64,000 nucleotides of DNA from the NCBI RefSeq assembly GCF_003144195.1, contig NW_020290018.1, forward strand, positions 202,916-266,915, written 5' to 3'. A program made the translations under genes and the position numbers. This document shows, in pieces, positions 51,997-63,222 of the stretch (position 1 is the first letter of the stretch; each line of letters opens with the position of its first letter). A model generated the notes under the pieces. The model searched no databases. It was not told the origin of the DNA and saw only the letters and a list, made by a program, of their open reading frames with translations. This stretch comes from Ceraceosorus guamensis. Lineage: Eukaryota > Basidiomycota > Exobasidiomycetes > Ceraceosorales > Ceraceosoraceae.

Positions 51997-52977
51997 ATGC
52001 TGTCCGCCTTCTCCAACGCTGCTCTGAGCGCTGTGAGTATGCCAGCCTCTCTTCGCGCACAGGCGACCAAGAGGCGTTGAGATTCGAAGAGGTGCTCGTG
52101 ACGAGCCAAGTCACCGACACCCAAATGCTGATACGTACATCCAATCTCCTTCTCCAGACCCGCTCTAGAGCTCCCATGACTGTTCGCTCCATCAGCAGCT
52201 CTGCCATCGCCAGCAAAGGTACGTCTCTTCTCATCTCAACTCCATGCACCCGTTCGCGCGTTTCGGATTGTCATCTGACGTGCAATGCCCTTTCCCGATA
52301 CTTCGCGCGCTTTGGCTGGCGCATCAGACTTTGTGCAGGAGATCTACATCAAGGAGCTCAAGGCTTACAAGGCACCTGCCAAGGTGAGCATCGCAGAGGA
52401 GATGCGGGAGTCGCTCGCAGTTTCGTACTGCTCAGTCCTGAGCTTAGAGCTTGGAATGCCGAGGATTGCGGAGCAGGGATGGTGGCGCGCGTGTTTTGAT
52501 TGGTGGAGTAAGCAGGAAAAGAAGGCAAGGGAAAAGTCAAGGATCACAGTAGTCCTGCATGGGACGGCTTGATATTTTGCCGGCGAACATTCAGGTCGAA
52601 GGGAAGAGCTTGGCTTTGGACTTGCGTGCAGAGGTCGTCACTGTACGGCCACCTTTTGCAGCGCACAAAGCTCAGCTTTTCCTTGCGATCTCAAAGAACC
52701 GGCGAGCGAGCACTGACTGCCGCACTCTCCTCCCGCACAGTCTGCCGATGCCCACAAGGGTCAAGTGCGAGACTTTCACGCTCCCAAAGCGCCACAAGCT
52801 CCCAGCGTCAGCACCTCTGACATTTCCTCCGAGTTGGACGCCTACTCCAAATCCGAGCCCGACGTGGCCGAAGCTTCTGCTTCTTCCTCCTCCTCTGGCA
52901 GCTTGCTCGAGAGCCACGAGGACGTGAATGCGTGGCTCGAGGAGGCCAAGAAGCCCGTCGTCAAGGAACACCACTAG
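51997..52977 (+). CDS. ATP14: F1Fo-ATP synthase subunit h (Atp14)
   Basis: Four exons (51997-52032, 52158-52218, 52328-52383, 52741-52977) encode 129 residues. A Ser/Arg-rich mitochondrial presequence (to about residue 30) precedes DFVQEIYIKELKAYKAP, which matches the start of mature yeast Atp14 (IQDLYLRELKDTK). Then come a short segment with Asp-Ala-x-x-Gly-x-Val as in yeast, a Pro/Ala linker, an acidic Ser-rich stretch and a C-terminal Trp-containing acidic helix (DVNAWLEEAKKP). Subunit h is part of the peripheral stalk that holds F1 against rotation. Intron 3 (52384-52740, 357 nt) is several times longer than most introns here and I see nothing obvious in it. The identification rests on the N-terminal mature motif, length and layout. 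Confidence 0.85.
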
Positions 52978-53491
52978 AGAGAGTCGAGCGCTACTACAGT
53001 GAATCGCAACCGCCCTCGCTTCATCGGACTCGGTACCGAGCAGTAATGTCATAGGATCTGGCTTTTAGAGCGGCGCATTTGTCTGCATAGCATCTGGGGA
53101 GCGTTCGCGTTACGCCCAATCAGTCTGTGAAAGTGGAGTTGCGATACAACGCAGCACCTCGCAAGACCAATGCCGCCATGCGATGAGTTCCAGGGTGATA
53201 AAAGTGCGATCTCGATGTCAGAAAGAAGTGCATTCTCGATCTCTCAGCAATGGTTAGGGTTGTGGCAAAGAGAACAGGTGACGGCCGATACTGATATAGC
53301 AAGTGTAGAGAGACGAGAGGAAAGGGGGAGGGTAATTCGCGAACAAGGAATAGAAGCGAAGCACCTCGGTGCGCATTGAGATGGAGATGATGAGATCGAC
53401 GAGCCGCTTTGCACACAATGCCTGTGCGAAGCGCGCAGCTAAGCCAAGCGGAGCGGGACTACGTTTGTGACGACGCCAACGAACGTGACGC
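52978..53491. other. Convergent 3' intergenic region, ATP14 / SIP5
   Basis: 514 nt between two facing stop codons. It is AT-richer and purine-biased near 53300-53350. No coding frame resembles a known family. It presumably holds both 3' UTRs. Confidence 0.45.
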
Positions 53492-55693
53492 TCATCGTGG
53501 ACTACCTTGTGCTGGGTTGGAGGACGATGTGCGGCTATGAGCTTGCCTGAAGGGATTGTTAGGGTTGAGTGGTCTTGATGGTGATCCATGCGCGGGAGTA
53601 CTGCCAGCACTGTTTGCGCCATAGGAGCCCGGCTGTGAGCCAGGGGCGGAGATGGCGGATGGATTGCGCGAATGCGCAGCGTTGCGAGCAGCTGCTGCGA
53701 TTGGTGCTGCTCGCTGCAGACTACCTTCAGCATGTGTGTGCGTGACGGCACCGCTCAAAGGAGCTGTAGTCCTTGGAGGCGAAGCAGCAGAATTTGCTGC
53801 TGAAGCTTTCCGCGTCCGGCTTGGAGAGCTTTGCGCCGGCGTGGAAGGTCCAGGCGAGATCGCAGCTTCAATTTCTTGCGCCAGCGGGTCCAGCTGGCCA
53901 TCGCTGTGGCGCTCTTCGATTCTGGGGGTTCTGATCGAGTCTCCACCCTCGACGAGTTCCGACAATTCCGCCATCATCCCAGGCGTGAGGCCAAAGTCCA
54001 CAGGTCGGCTCGTCGACGTGCTCAGAGCAGCGCTGGTCGATAAAGGCGAGCTACTTGTTGTCACCCTTGCAGCCGGGCCGGGGGAGGGCGTCGCGTCTTC
54101 AGAGAAACTCGAACCACCAGCAGCACGACTTCGCGCGGGTATGGTGGCAGGTGTCGAGCTGCTGCTGGCAGTTTGTGTTCGCGGCGGAGAATCCGTGTGG
54201 AGGACACTGGCAGAGCTGGGTAAGGCTGGCAAAGCTGAAACGGTCCTTTCGGACGTATTCGAGAAAGCAGTTGAAGCTGCAGGTGCCGAGGCAGGTGCCG
54301 CAGAGGTGCTTGCGACAGAACTGGCAGCTTGGCGTCTTTGTTGTTCTTCGTGCTCTAACAAACTTAGACGCATGGCTTCTGCCATCATCAGCTGAGGGAT
54401 CGTATGCAGCGAAGGTGAGTCAGGTGGCTCAAAACGCCGCGGAACGACGTCTAGTCGACTCTTGCTCACCTCTTCCATATCGGGCCCATCACCGGGCAGT
54501 CCGAATGGACCCCTCCTTCTGCGGCTGCTCCTCTCCATGCCCGGAGTGCCCGCTTGTTGACCCCAATTTTCGCCCTCGCGAAGAATGATGGCCCCTCCAG
54601 GTCCATCTCCAACTGGCAACTCGGCGCCCATACGAGAGGAAGAGACGCCGATGGGAATCAATCGGTCGCCCACTTGACGCATGATGATTCGTCGATTTGC
54701 CCTCCTAGCAATCGCAGCGAGCGCTGACTGCAGCTTTTCCTCCCAGTCCGGTCGGACCATGTCTGAAAGTGGGGTCCAGAGAGGTAAGTAGCCAAATCAG
54801 CAAGAGCTTCATGTGCATGTTAGGCTGGCCAACGCGTGACGCTGTCACTCTCAAATCTGTGTGTACGTCGTGCGTGGCATCAAACCGCGTCTCTGTACTC
54901 ACCCACTGTTACGACGTCCGCATCCGTCGCCTTGGCACTTCGTCTTCGCGTAGGGACCCTGCTCCCACCGGCCGCCAGCTCCGCCAAGCCGGCTGCACCT
55001 TCTGTGCCCGAGAAGCCCTGAATGCCGCTGGATCCAGGAGACGAAGGACTGGTAGGCAAGCTCTGCTTGCTGCGAGGCGAGTATACCACTCCAAATTCGT
55101 TGGTCATGCAGTAGGGACAACTGGCCGGCTCTGAAGATGGTGGATTGGTATGGTTGGCATCTGCTCTCTTTATTTGAACGAAACATTCCGTGCAGATTGG
55201 TTGCCCGCAGCACCTCGTTCTGTTCAGTGATGCGGGAAAGGTCTGGGAGGAGACACAACAGGACGTCAGAGGTTGGCACTCGAGTCTCGAGCTAGAGTAG
55301 ATGAGGCACACTCACCAAAAAGCAGATTGGACATTCCGTGGCGGGTCTCCCGACTGTATCCTCTTCCGTCGCAAAGTCACCATTCCCATCTTGTCCTTCA
55401 TCGTCATCGTCGACCGTGGGGTAGAAGGGACAGAGCTTGCGAGCAATAATGAGCGATCTGACAATTTGATGATGAAAATCTTGAGGTGCACCAGGGTAGA
55501 CTCCCTGAGGTATGGTGTGACCTCCATCCACGATGACGGGAGGCAGATGGGCCACCGAAGCTGGATCTGTAGAGGCTGAGCTTCGATCTCTGCTCCCGCT
55601 GGCACTTCCACTGGAGCCTTGCCCCGAGTGGCCGCCCCTGGAAGAGCCTGCCTCGCCTGCCAAATTCACTGGCCTGGTCGCGTTCTGACCCAT
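53492..55693 (-). CDS. SIP5: Sip5-type RING-finger protein with N-myristoylation signal
   Basis: Three exons (55693-55316, 55242-54903, 54762-53492) encode 662 residues. The protein starts MGQNAT, a good N-myristoylation consensus (Gly2, Thr6). A variant RING spans a splice junction: CPIC at 121-124, then CC at 137-138, C143-x2-C146 and CPYC at 168-171. This spacing and the IC(T)ECFVQIKR segment match fungal Sip5, a protein that binds the Snf1 kinase (AMPK) complex in yeast. After the RING, a conserved helix ([25 protein letters not shown], described by its ends at about 241-265) and [14 protein letters not shown] follow; the rest is a long Ser/Pro/Ala-rich tail. Myristoylation would place it at membranes. 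A role in glucose signalling or ubiquitin ligation is inferred from relatives. Confidence 0.88.
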
Positions 55694-57294
55694 CCCGGCT
55701 CAGATGCTCCAGGCGGCTTGCGAAGGAACTGTGAAGGTAGCGTCTGCTTACGTATCTCGGTGAGATTCGATCAGACGAGCGTTGCCGAGGTGTCGTCGCA
55801 AGGGACAAGAAGGGGTACTGGCGAAAAGTAAGCTTCGGCGACTACTCCTACTTTTTGCAATGTTGAAAGGCTTGACCCCTGACGAGTGTGCGTTAGCTGC
55901 TTCGCATAGGTCCGGCCGGCTGGGCGAGGCTTGCGTGCCAGTCAGAACTCAAGAGTCTGGGCGATGGAAGGACGATCGAGGGATGAGCAGATGCGAGGCC
56001 CGTTCGATAGGAGTTGCGGGAAGGGTTGTTTGTGATACGAGGCAATAGGGATGGTTTGCGATCGAGTGACGACTCGAGTCACACAATCACGAATCTAGCG
56101 GCGAATCGTCAAGTGGAAGGGTCGAATCGAGCTCTATAGCATCAAACCCTTGCTTGGCCGCTAACCCGCCGCCGGATCAGGTCACGACGCAAATCTCGAT
56201 TTGACACGCAGCAGCCATGGTGCAGCATCCGTGGCAGCCAGAGCCCGCGTGTGCTGTGAGCATATGCAGCAGCCTCATCTGCAGCCATCCATCCATCACG
56301 CATCGCATGTCCGCATCGCATCGCATCGCAAACCCAACACCGCACATACCGGCCGTACCGGTATCTATCGTTTGTGATTGTATCAAGTATACAGGGCACG
56401 CGCGCGGCGGCAATCTTGAATTAAGAAGCTACTCGATCGATCACGACGATGGTTACAGTGCGTGATTACTCTTGTTGTTCTTATTCTTGGTTTGCTTGTT
56501 ATGTCAAAGCAGAAGTCAAAGTATGTGCATAAATTCTCGCAGGCGGCGTTTGATGACGGACTTTCGTTCTGATTTCAATTCCACATTGAAAAGACGTTTT
56601 GGTTGCGCATCTAGATTTTCATTCAGAGTCATTGAAGATTTTGTGCGCTGCGCTATACAAGGGATACGTTCCGATTTTCAGTTGAGTGATACCCATGCGC
56701 AAATATCAATCTTGAATCAGAATCAAGAGTAATCTTGAATATCAGCAAGGCCTTGGTCAAGATTTCAAGTCTATCCCTCACCCGCGCAAGTACTCATTTT
56801 CATTCATTCTTCATCACTCAACACTCTGATAGCGGGTGCTCGAGCCTCCGTGTTTTGCTTGATTCAAATGGTTGATCAGGGCTTCGATTTCTCCGGTCTC
56901 TTGACTTCAGACTTGTGATTGTTGCGATGGTCATGATGAGAAGGCGATCTGACAGGTGAAGCTGCTGGCTACCCTCAGACTCTTGACCGCAGACTTTTCC
57001 TACGTGATGTGCTGTTGACCATTGTGATTCAAGATTCAGACGTCGACTTCCGAGTGGATCGGAGCAGAGCCTTGACTTTGAAGCATCTGTCTAGGCGTGC
57101 AACGAATGCTTGCTGCAGACATCGCAGCGTGCAGCAAGCACATCGCCACGCAGCGCAGCGCAGCCCAACCTGATCGGATCTCTTGACTGTTGTTCGACAT
57201 CCTCAACCATCCATGTTCGTTCGATAAGGGCGAAAGCCAAGCTCGAGATTGATGGACAACTTCTGACATTACTTTGTGGCTCACTGTGCACAGC
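55694..57294. promoter_or_regulatory. Divergent intergenic region, SIP5 / ERG28
   Basis: 1.6 kb with no supportable gene. The half nearest ERG28 (56400-57060) is clearly AT-richer than the surroundings, with repeated words such as AATCTTGAAT, GATTTTC and TGATTCAA. One AATCACGAAT (reverse complement of the dispersed ATTCGTGATT word) lies at 56095-56104, and a CATACCGGCCGTACCGGTAT palindrome-like run at about 56345-56364. It should hold both promoters. Confidence 0.5.
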
Positions 57295-58031
57295 ATGTCG
57301 TTCGACGTTGCAAGCTGTAAGTCTTGCTAACCGATACTGTGTCGCAGTTGTGAGGAGCTTGTTCAAACCTGCTAACCCCGTTCCAAATTGTTGACCTTCC
57401 GGAAATGCAAACAGTGATTCCCCCCGGCGATGGTGTCCTTCCCAAATGGCTACTGCTAGTAGCGTCCATGGCCTACATCAACGGTGTGCAAACCTTCCTC
57501 AATCCGAGCTTTGCTCGTCAAGTGTACAACGCTTCGGGCGCGCAAGGCACGGCTTTACAAGCTCGTTGTTTCGCCATTTGGAATCTGGGCAGCGCCACTG
57601 TTCGAACGTACGCAGCTTACCATATCCACAACCGAGAGTGAGTCGTCTTGTCCAGCCTCATCAAGGCAGGCGATAGTCACAACGCTCGATCTGATGCTAG
57701 CTACTGGCCACCCATTCTTCGTGCGTCTGGCTCATGTGTTCACCTGACCCCCCGTCCACAGAGTCTATCACCTCTGCGCCCTCACCTTCGTCATTGCCAT
57801 CCTGCACTTCTCTAGCGAAGCCATCGTGTACAAGACGACGAAGATGAGCAAGTTGCCCGGAATCGTCGTGCCGCTAATCGTCGCTTGTAAGTTTCATGCC
57901 TGAGCTCATCCTGGCTCCCCGTTGCTGACGCGCATCACGGCTTCACTCTGCTTTGGCCTCTGCGTTCTTCTACCCCGTCAGCTTCTTCGTTGACAGCCAT
58001 GATACTTCAGTACGGCCATTATGTCGCGTGA
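57295..58031 (+). CDS. ERG28: Erg28, ergosterol-biosynthesis scaffold protein
   Basis: Four exons (57295-57316, 57415-57637, 57762-57886, 57982-58031) encode 139 residues. Erg28 is a small ER membrane protein that tethers the C4-demethylation enzymes Erg25, Erg26 and Erg27. Seen are LPKWLLLVASMAYINGVQTF (helix 1), ARCFAIWNLGSATVRTYAAY (helix 2, a family hallmark), VYHLCALTFVIAILHFSSE (helix 3) and a final helix ending QYGHYVA. The start is a choice. A short first exon (MSFDVAS) with a GTAAGT donor, CTAAC branch-like sites and a CAG acceptor closes phase and is preferred. An unspliced ATG at 57405 would give 135 residues with a slightly different N-terminus. The rest is unaffected. Confidence 0.9.
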
Positions 58032-58432
58032 ACGGCCTGTCCAGAGGCAGAATGCAATTGCACTTCATGACCGACTTGTCAAAGCACCCCTGTCGCACTC
58101 ATCATTGGGTGACGATCACACCACGTGTTCGCATCTGCAATGAACCGAATTCGTTCATTGGCATGAAATATCCAGCTGAGCATCGACTGGTAACATGACA
58201 AGCAAGGAAGTCGCGTGAAGGAGAGCTAAAGACCACCCATCGTCGTCGTCATCTTCGTCGTGGTGGTGCGCGTATCTGCGGGGATGGTACACAGCATGGT
58301 ATAGTAGTGAAAGTGTGCGTGACAATCATCATTTCGCAACGCAGTTCGAAAGTACGTCATGTCGGTCCGGGGATCAGTGATCGGAACGAGGGGAGATATA
58401 AGAGAGTGATGAGGGACCATATCGCAGACAGC
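58032..58432. other. Convergent 3' intergenic region, ERG28 / LIM protein
   Basis: 401 nt between two facing stop codons. A short run of CGTCGTCGTC/CTTCGTCGTG triplets occurs near 58240-58265. No gene is supported. Confidence 0.45.
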
Positions 58433-60117
58433 CTATCGACGGGGCGAAATTTGAGCTTCAGGCAAAGACATTCCCGCCACTCCTATGCCTAGCATGGGTG
58501 TAAAGGAGAGCAACAACTTCAGCCTTGTCTTATCAATCGCAAGACGCTGCATATGCTCGCATGACGAGCGTAATAGGACTTCACGCTCACCTTTGGGCCC
58601 AAACAATTTCTTGTAGCAAGTCCTGCACCACACGTTGCAGCCCCTTTCGCCCTCTGCCGCGTGTTCTTCTGCTCCGATTGGACCCTCTTCCAGCTTGGAC
58701 GGCTCGAGCGTCGTTCGGCAACCATCGCAGCGCAAGCACGCCCTATGCCACAGCCTTCCAGCCGCAGTAAGCTGCTCGGCAAAGTCTGTCAAACGTAGGG
58801 GCATGTGGCGCGCGTCGAAATCGCGACATGAATTCCATGAGCTGACCATGCACAGTCTCTAAAGCCGTGGCATCTGCAGCTGGGACTCAACTCACAAACT
58901 GCTTTGCTGCACCTAGCACACAACGGCGTTCCAGCTCTCACGCTGCTCGCCAGTCCCTGATTTCTCACTCCTCTTCCAGGGCTCAAATCTATCGCACCAA
59001 TAGCAATGCTCGCAGCGCTGACGCCTCCATCCGTGGCATGTGCAGCACCTGCCGATGGTGCAGTCTTTCCGATGCTCGCTCGAGGTGGCACGACCCGCTT
59101 CGGAGCAGGCAGACCATCGACCGAGCTACTCTGGTCAATCGATTGACTGCTCGACGGGATTTGAGGCTCCCCACGCGCTGACATCGCTGCCGTCTTTGTG
59201 ATAGTCATGTTCGCTGTGCTGCTCAAATTGGCAGGCTTTGGAGCTGGAGCTGGAGCTGGAGCTGGAGCTGGAGACGTAACCAAGCGTTGTGCGGAGGCTT
59301 GCGATGCTATGACCGGCACTTCAGCTGGGCTGGCCACGCTGCCAGTGGTCCCTGTTGTGGCAGTGGACGTCTGACCATGCTGAAGCGCAGAAGATGCGCT
59401 GCGTGCGCTGGCAGCGCTTGGAGTTGCGGTAGGATGACCCGGACCCGCACCGCGAGCACGAGCGCTCGCGAGCCTACTGATAGGCGTAGGTACTTCCACG
59501 CCAGAAGCGATAATGTCATCGATGGAGCGAGGAGATTTGCCATTGGACGAAGTTCCCGAAATAGGGGCATTGCCATTTGCTCCGTGTGCGATCTCATGCC
59601 TCGCACTATCCCGGGCCTGCACTCCAATGATATCGTCTGCCTTGCCTCTGGACGTGATATGGATTTCGGGCACATGATCTGCTAGCGTCAATACGCCGTC
59701 ATCGTGCCGCTTCTCGTCTTTCACATCGCGAGGTCGAAGGCGAGGGATGGAAGGATCCCAATTCGGCTCCAAGGAGGGCACAGGCTGTGGGTCGGTTGCG
59801 CTATCAGGCGCCGTCGGAGTCGTCCTCGTGCTTGCAGTGCCAGCACTGCCATTGGGCGGGATCTTGGGTTGCAAAGGCACGCTCAATCCGAACCCTCCCT
59901 TTCCCTGTCCCAAATGAGCTCGATGGCAATTCCTACAAAAGGCTTCGCCTTCGTGTTCCAATAGCAGCGTGCTGTCCAGCCTCTTTCTGCACACGATGCA
60001 GCTCAGACATGGCTTGTGGTAAGATTTGCCAGCGGGACCTATGATGCTCTCCGCTGCATACACTGCTTTGCCGCAGCGGGGACAGTTGGGTGATGGTGTC
60101 AGGTTGAGACGTACCAT
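58433..60117 (-). CDS. Two-LIM-domain protein
   Basis: Three exons (60117-58896, 58785-58591, 58488-58433) encode 490 residues. A LIM zinc-binding domain begins at once (C12-x2-C15, then a His/Cys cluster in SYHKPCLSCIVC and FCRNCH to about residue 67). About 330 residues of Ser/Ala/Pro-rich linker follow, including an (Ala-Pro)n run encoded by a GGAGCT repeat. The second LIM domain is at the C-terminus and is reconstituted by splicing: CARCSKAV (400-407) joined to YFAEQLTAAGRLWHRACLRC, then WCRTCYKKLFGPKGIG. The layout resembles fungal CRIP/CSRP-like or paxillin-like LIM proteins of the actin cytoskeleton, but partners cannot be inferred. The last exon is only 56 nt. Without splicing the second domain would be lost. 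Confidence 0.88.
59240..59272. repeat. Hexanucleotide repeat encoding (Ala-Pro)n in the LIM protein
   Basis: About five and a half units of GGAGCT on the plus strand, read on the minus strand as alternating Pro and Ala in the linker of the LIM protein. Unit changes would keep frame, so length may vary between strains. Confidence 0.8.
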
Positions 60118-60391
60118 GGACGTGCAGAGTAGGAGAGCGAAGCGACTGATTCCAGATCAAGAGGACGGCGTTGCTGCGAAGCGACAAGATAACTGTGTAG
60201 GTGGTGGAGAGGTCAAGAAGATGATCCTAGCGATCTTGTTGGTGGCAGTCAGGGGTCAAGTCAGAGGCTGTGCCGTGATAGACAGTCGTGAGTCAGAATC
60301 GGCTCACTACTCGCGACTATTTGCTTGAATAGTCGCACGACCATGCCAAGGGCGGGCGAGATGATCATCAGCTGCAGTCACGAGTCAACGA

Positions 60392-60417
60392 GCAGGCAGG
60401 CAGGCAGGCAGGCAGGC
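60392..60417. repeat. (GCAG)n microsatellite
   Basis: Six and a half perfect tetranucleotide units in non-coding DNA upstream of the LIM gene. A second low-complexity run of CGCACG units lies about 60 nt further on. Confidence 0.8.
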
Positions 60418-60473
60418 GGGCACCTCGTCCCAGCTCCACAGCACACCGGCCGATATTGGCGCCCGGCCGTTAG

Positions 60474-60500
60474 GCACGCGCACGCGCACGCGCACACGCG
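60474..60500. repeat. (CGCACG)n low-complexity run
   Basis: Slightly imperfect hexanucleotide units of alternating purine and pyrimidine in non-coding DNA. No function is evident. Confidence 0.65.
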
Positions 60501-61996
60501 GGCGACTGGCTCATGATGGTGCTGTGCTGCATTCACATTCACCGTTCACGTATTATTTATTATCGTTCTTGACTTCGTTGCTGAGCGCGTGTCTAAATAC
60601 GGCAGTTGCACGTGCAGCGCACAAGAAGCAGCGGATTGTTCAGGTGTGCACAGCCTCATCCAGCCCGAGACACCTCTCCTCAAGACTTACGATTGTGTGA
60701 CTGTGACTCACACTCACGACTGTGACTGCATACATGTAGCTTCGCGTCCAAACTGTTGGATCATGATTCTTGATTATAAGTCACTAATCAGAATGTGAAT
60801 GACGGAAAAGCCGCATTTGTCACTCGACGTTCCCATGCAAGCAGGCAAGCAGCACACCCCGACGAACTCCAGTCAAGACGAAATCGAAGCTTTTGTTTAA
60901 ATTCTTGCTTGGGTGCACCTCGGACCGCCGCGCAGATGATCCTTCAGGTGATCCACAGTCAAGGTGCTCCCTGGCAACGCGGTCCGCTTTTGACTCTTCA
61001 CCCGCGAGCATGAGTCTTGACTTTGCTGAATGTGTCTTCCTGGCTTTGATTCAGCTAGACGAGCTCTCATCCGTGCGGCGTGCCTGCCTGCCTGCAACGG
61101 TGGCGCCGAACACAGGTGTACGTGCTGCATGCGCTACCAATGATTCGACATTCGTTATTCGCAATTGCGATTGATCGATGATCAACATATCAAATCGTTA
61201 TGCGTTATCATGCCGCAGCTGTCCCCGAATGTGGTTGCATGCTCGCATAGAACGGTGCGACAGCTCTGATGTCGCCCAGTATCAAGTCGCACCCGCGTTT
61301 AGCCAATTTGAATCTCACACTCGTCAAGCTGTGACGCGGGGCAGAAAATGTCGCCTCCTGTGCTCTGAGCGTTGATCGTCCTGTACGTTGGCTGCGGCCT
61401 GTTTCCCGTGCGAAGAGCACCGGTGCGAGGTGGCCAAGCCGTCCAACACCCCGAAAGCCATGCTCATACCCACGATTCCACATTCGTGAATAGCTGCACA
61501 TTCAAAATTGCTTCTTTCAGACGTGACGTTCATTGCCGATGGGACACTCGCACCGTACGCAGGTCTGCTTGAGCAAGGCCGCACAACGTCAGCGAGCCAC
61601 TGTCACATTAATTGGAACACCGATCACCCGTGAGAATCATGCCGTTTTTTGGTCGCTGCCGCGCTGGGCGCGAGGTCACACCCGATCGATGGAAAGGATA
61701 AGGACACGCGAGAATCTCTGATGAAGCGCTGTCATTGCGTGGGGCTTGTAGCGTGAAGAAAGGAGAGCCGTTGTGCATGAGAGTAGGATGGAAAGAGGTG
61801 CGTGGATGTGCAGCCTCTTCCGTCGAGGAAGCAAGGCGGTGGCACCAGCCAGCATCGCTCAACGTTTTTAAGTCGGCCTAACAAGCCAACCCCGACCCAA
61901 GAAGAGTATTTTTACATGTCGAATGGTCGCAGAATCGGGAATCATGAGGATTTTTTGCTATTCTGCAAATCTAGTCATGCCTTTCCGCAAAACCAT

Positions 61997-62774
61997 CTAC
62001 TCTTCCTCCTCCTCCTCCTCACCGCCGCCCTCCTTAGCAGCAGCAGCAGCAGCGCGCTTGCGCTTAACGCGGCCAGCGCGTGCACCACCGTACGGGCTGG
62101 TGAGCGCAAAGTCAATGTGCTTTTGGCTGTCGAGACGAACGACAAAGCTGGGGACGTTGACGATCTGCTTGCCGACCCGAATGTGACGTTGAGTGATGAG
62201 GACACGGGCGTGGTGGATAGACTTGGCGAGACCAGTCTTGTAGACTTGAGTCTGCAATCGGCGCTCCAAGAAGTCCTCAATCTTGAGGGCAAGTACGTAA
62301 TCGAGTCTGGCGATGATGAGATGGCGCGTGTTAACGTTAAGAGTCTCACGTCGTTCTCCCATAGCCTTGCAAATGTCATTCTTCGCGTGGCTGACGACTC
62401 CCGTCGACCGCGCCCTTCACGTCGACTCACCTCATGCGGGTCTCGTCGAGCACACCGATTCTGACCAAACGACGAATGATGGCGTTGCCTTCGAAAAGAC
62501 GCTTGGGGTCCTTGTCCTCGAGCTTCAGCAGCTCACGAGCGGCACGACGAATCTTGGACAGGACCAACTGCAAAAGAGCGAGGCGGTGTGAGATGCCTTG
62601 CCGCGTGGCAGCAGCGCAAGGGTGAAGACCACTCACAGCAATGCGCCAAATTTCGCGCTTGTTGCGCAGTCCGTACTCTCCGGCGAGCTTGAGCTCGGAG
62701 TCCAGACGAGCAGACTCGAAAGGACGACGAGGGACCTTGTAGGTCTTGCTGTGGTTACGAGGAGCACGCGGCAT
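61997..62774 (-). CDS. RPS9: Small-subunit ribosomal protein uS4 (Rps9)
   Basis: Three coding exons (62774-62637, 62567-62431, 62306-61997) encode 194 residues, close to yeast Rps9 (197). The sequence is the expected one from end to end: [54 protein letters not shown], and the S4 RNA-binding region [20 protein letters not shown] followed by [15 protein letters not shown]. It contacts 18S rRNA in the 40S body and contributes to decoding accuracy. The C-terminus ends in an Ala-Lys then poly-Glu tail encoded by a CTC-repeat tract. A CTGCAG acceptor sits immediately before the ATG, so a 5' UTR intron is likely. Confidence 0.97.
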
Positions 62775-63222
62775 CTGCAGATGACAAGGTAGACGAGCAA
62801 GAGTCAGAACCCATGTGCAACCAAGGTTTGGAAGTGTGCGGCTTGTGCAGCATTTGAATTCTGCTGCTCGACTCTAGGTGTAATGTTGCGCGCAGACCAT
62901 GCCAAGATCCGACGGTGCGCCGCCTCACCCGCCTTTGGCAGCGTCCCTGGCCTCGAGACCACATCATCTCGATGAGTACCTCTACCTCCATTCTCTCGAG
63001 TGTCCAGCTCCGTGAGCGATGCAGCCTGTCACACCCGCCATTGCCATCGCGGCTGTGCGCACGAGCGCCTTTACTCCCACTCCAACATTACTTCGCTTGC
63101 TCCAACCAGTTGCGCCCCCCATACAGCTTGTCCAGGGAACACTGCGATGGTTGCGCTGCTGCGCCCCGCTGAATGTTGGGGTCGAAGCGACGGCAAGGGC
63201 AGGCGCTTGCGACGATACTCAC
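62775..63222 (-). other. Probable 5' UTR intron of RPS9
   Basis: A consensus acceptor (CTGCAG) directly abuts the RPS9 start codon. The best upstream donor in the right orientation is GTGAGT starting at 63222. The implied intron is 448 nt, long for this window but typical of ribosomal-protein leader introns. The frame before the donor does not join the Rps9 frame, which supports a non-coding first exon. Confidence 0.55.

Larger units (their letters stand above)
60118..61996. other. Gene-free region between LIM protein and RPS9
   Basis: 1.9 kb upstream of the LIM gene and downstream of RPS9 (both on the minus strand). No frame resembles a protein. It holds a GCAG tetranucleotide microsatellite (60392-60417), a CGCACG run (60474-60500), and CACGAGT or GTGAGTC words (near 60287 and 60378). 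It is AT-richer around 60750-60800 and 61150-61200. Confidence 0.5.

Noticed and set aside
53652-54395. 247-codon forward frame opposite the SIP5 tail
   Set aside because: It is a shadow of the low-complexity Ser/Pro/Ala tail of the reverse-strand RING protein.
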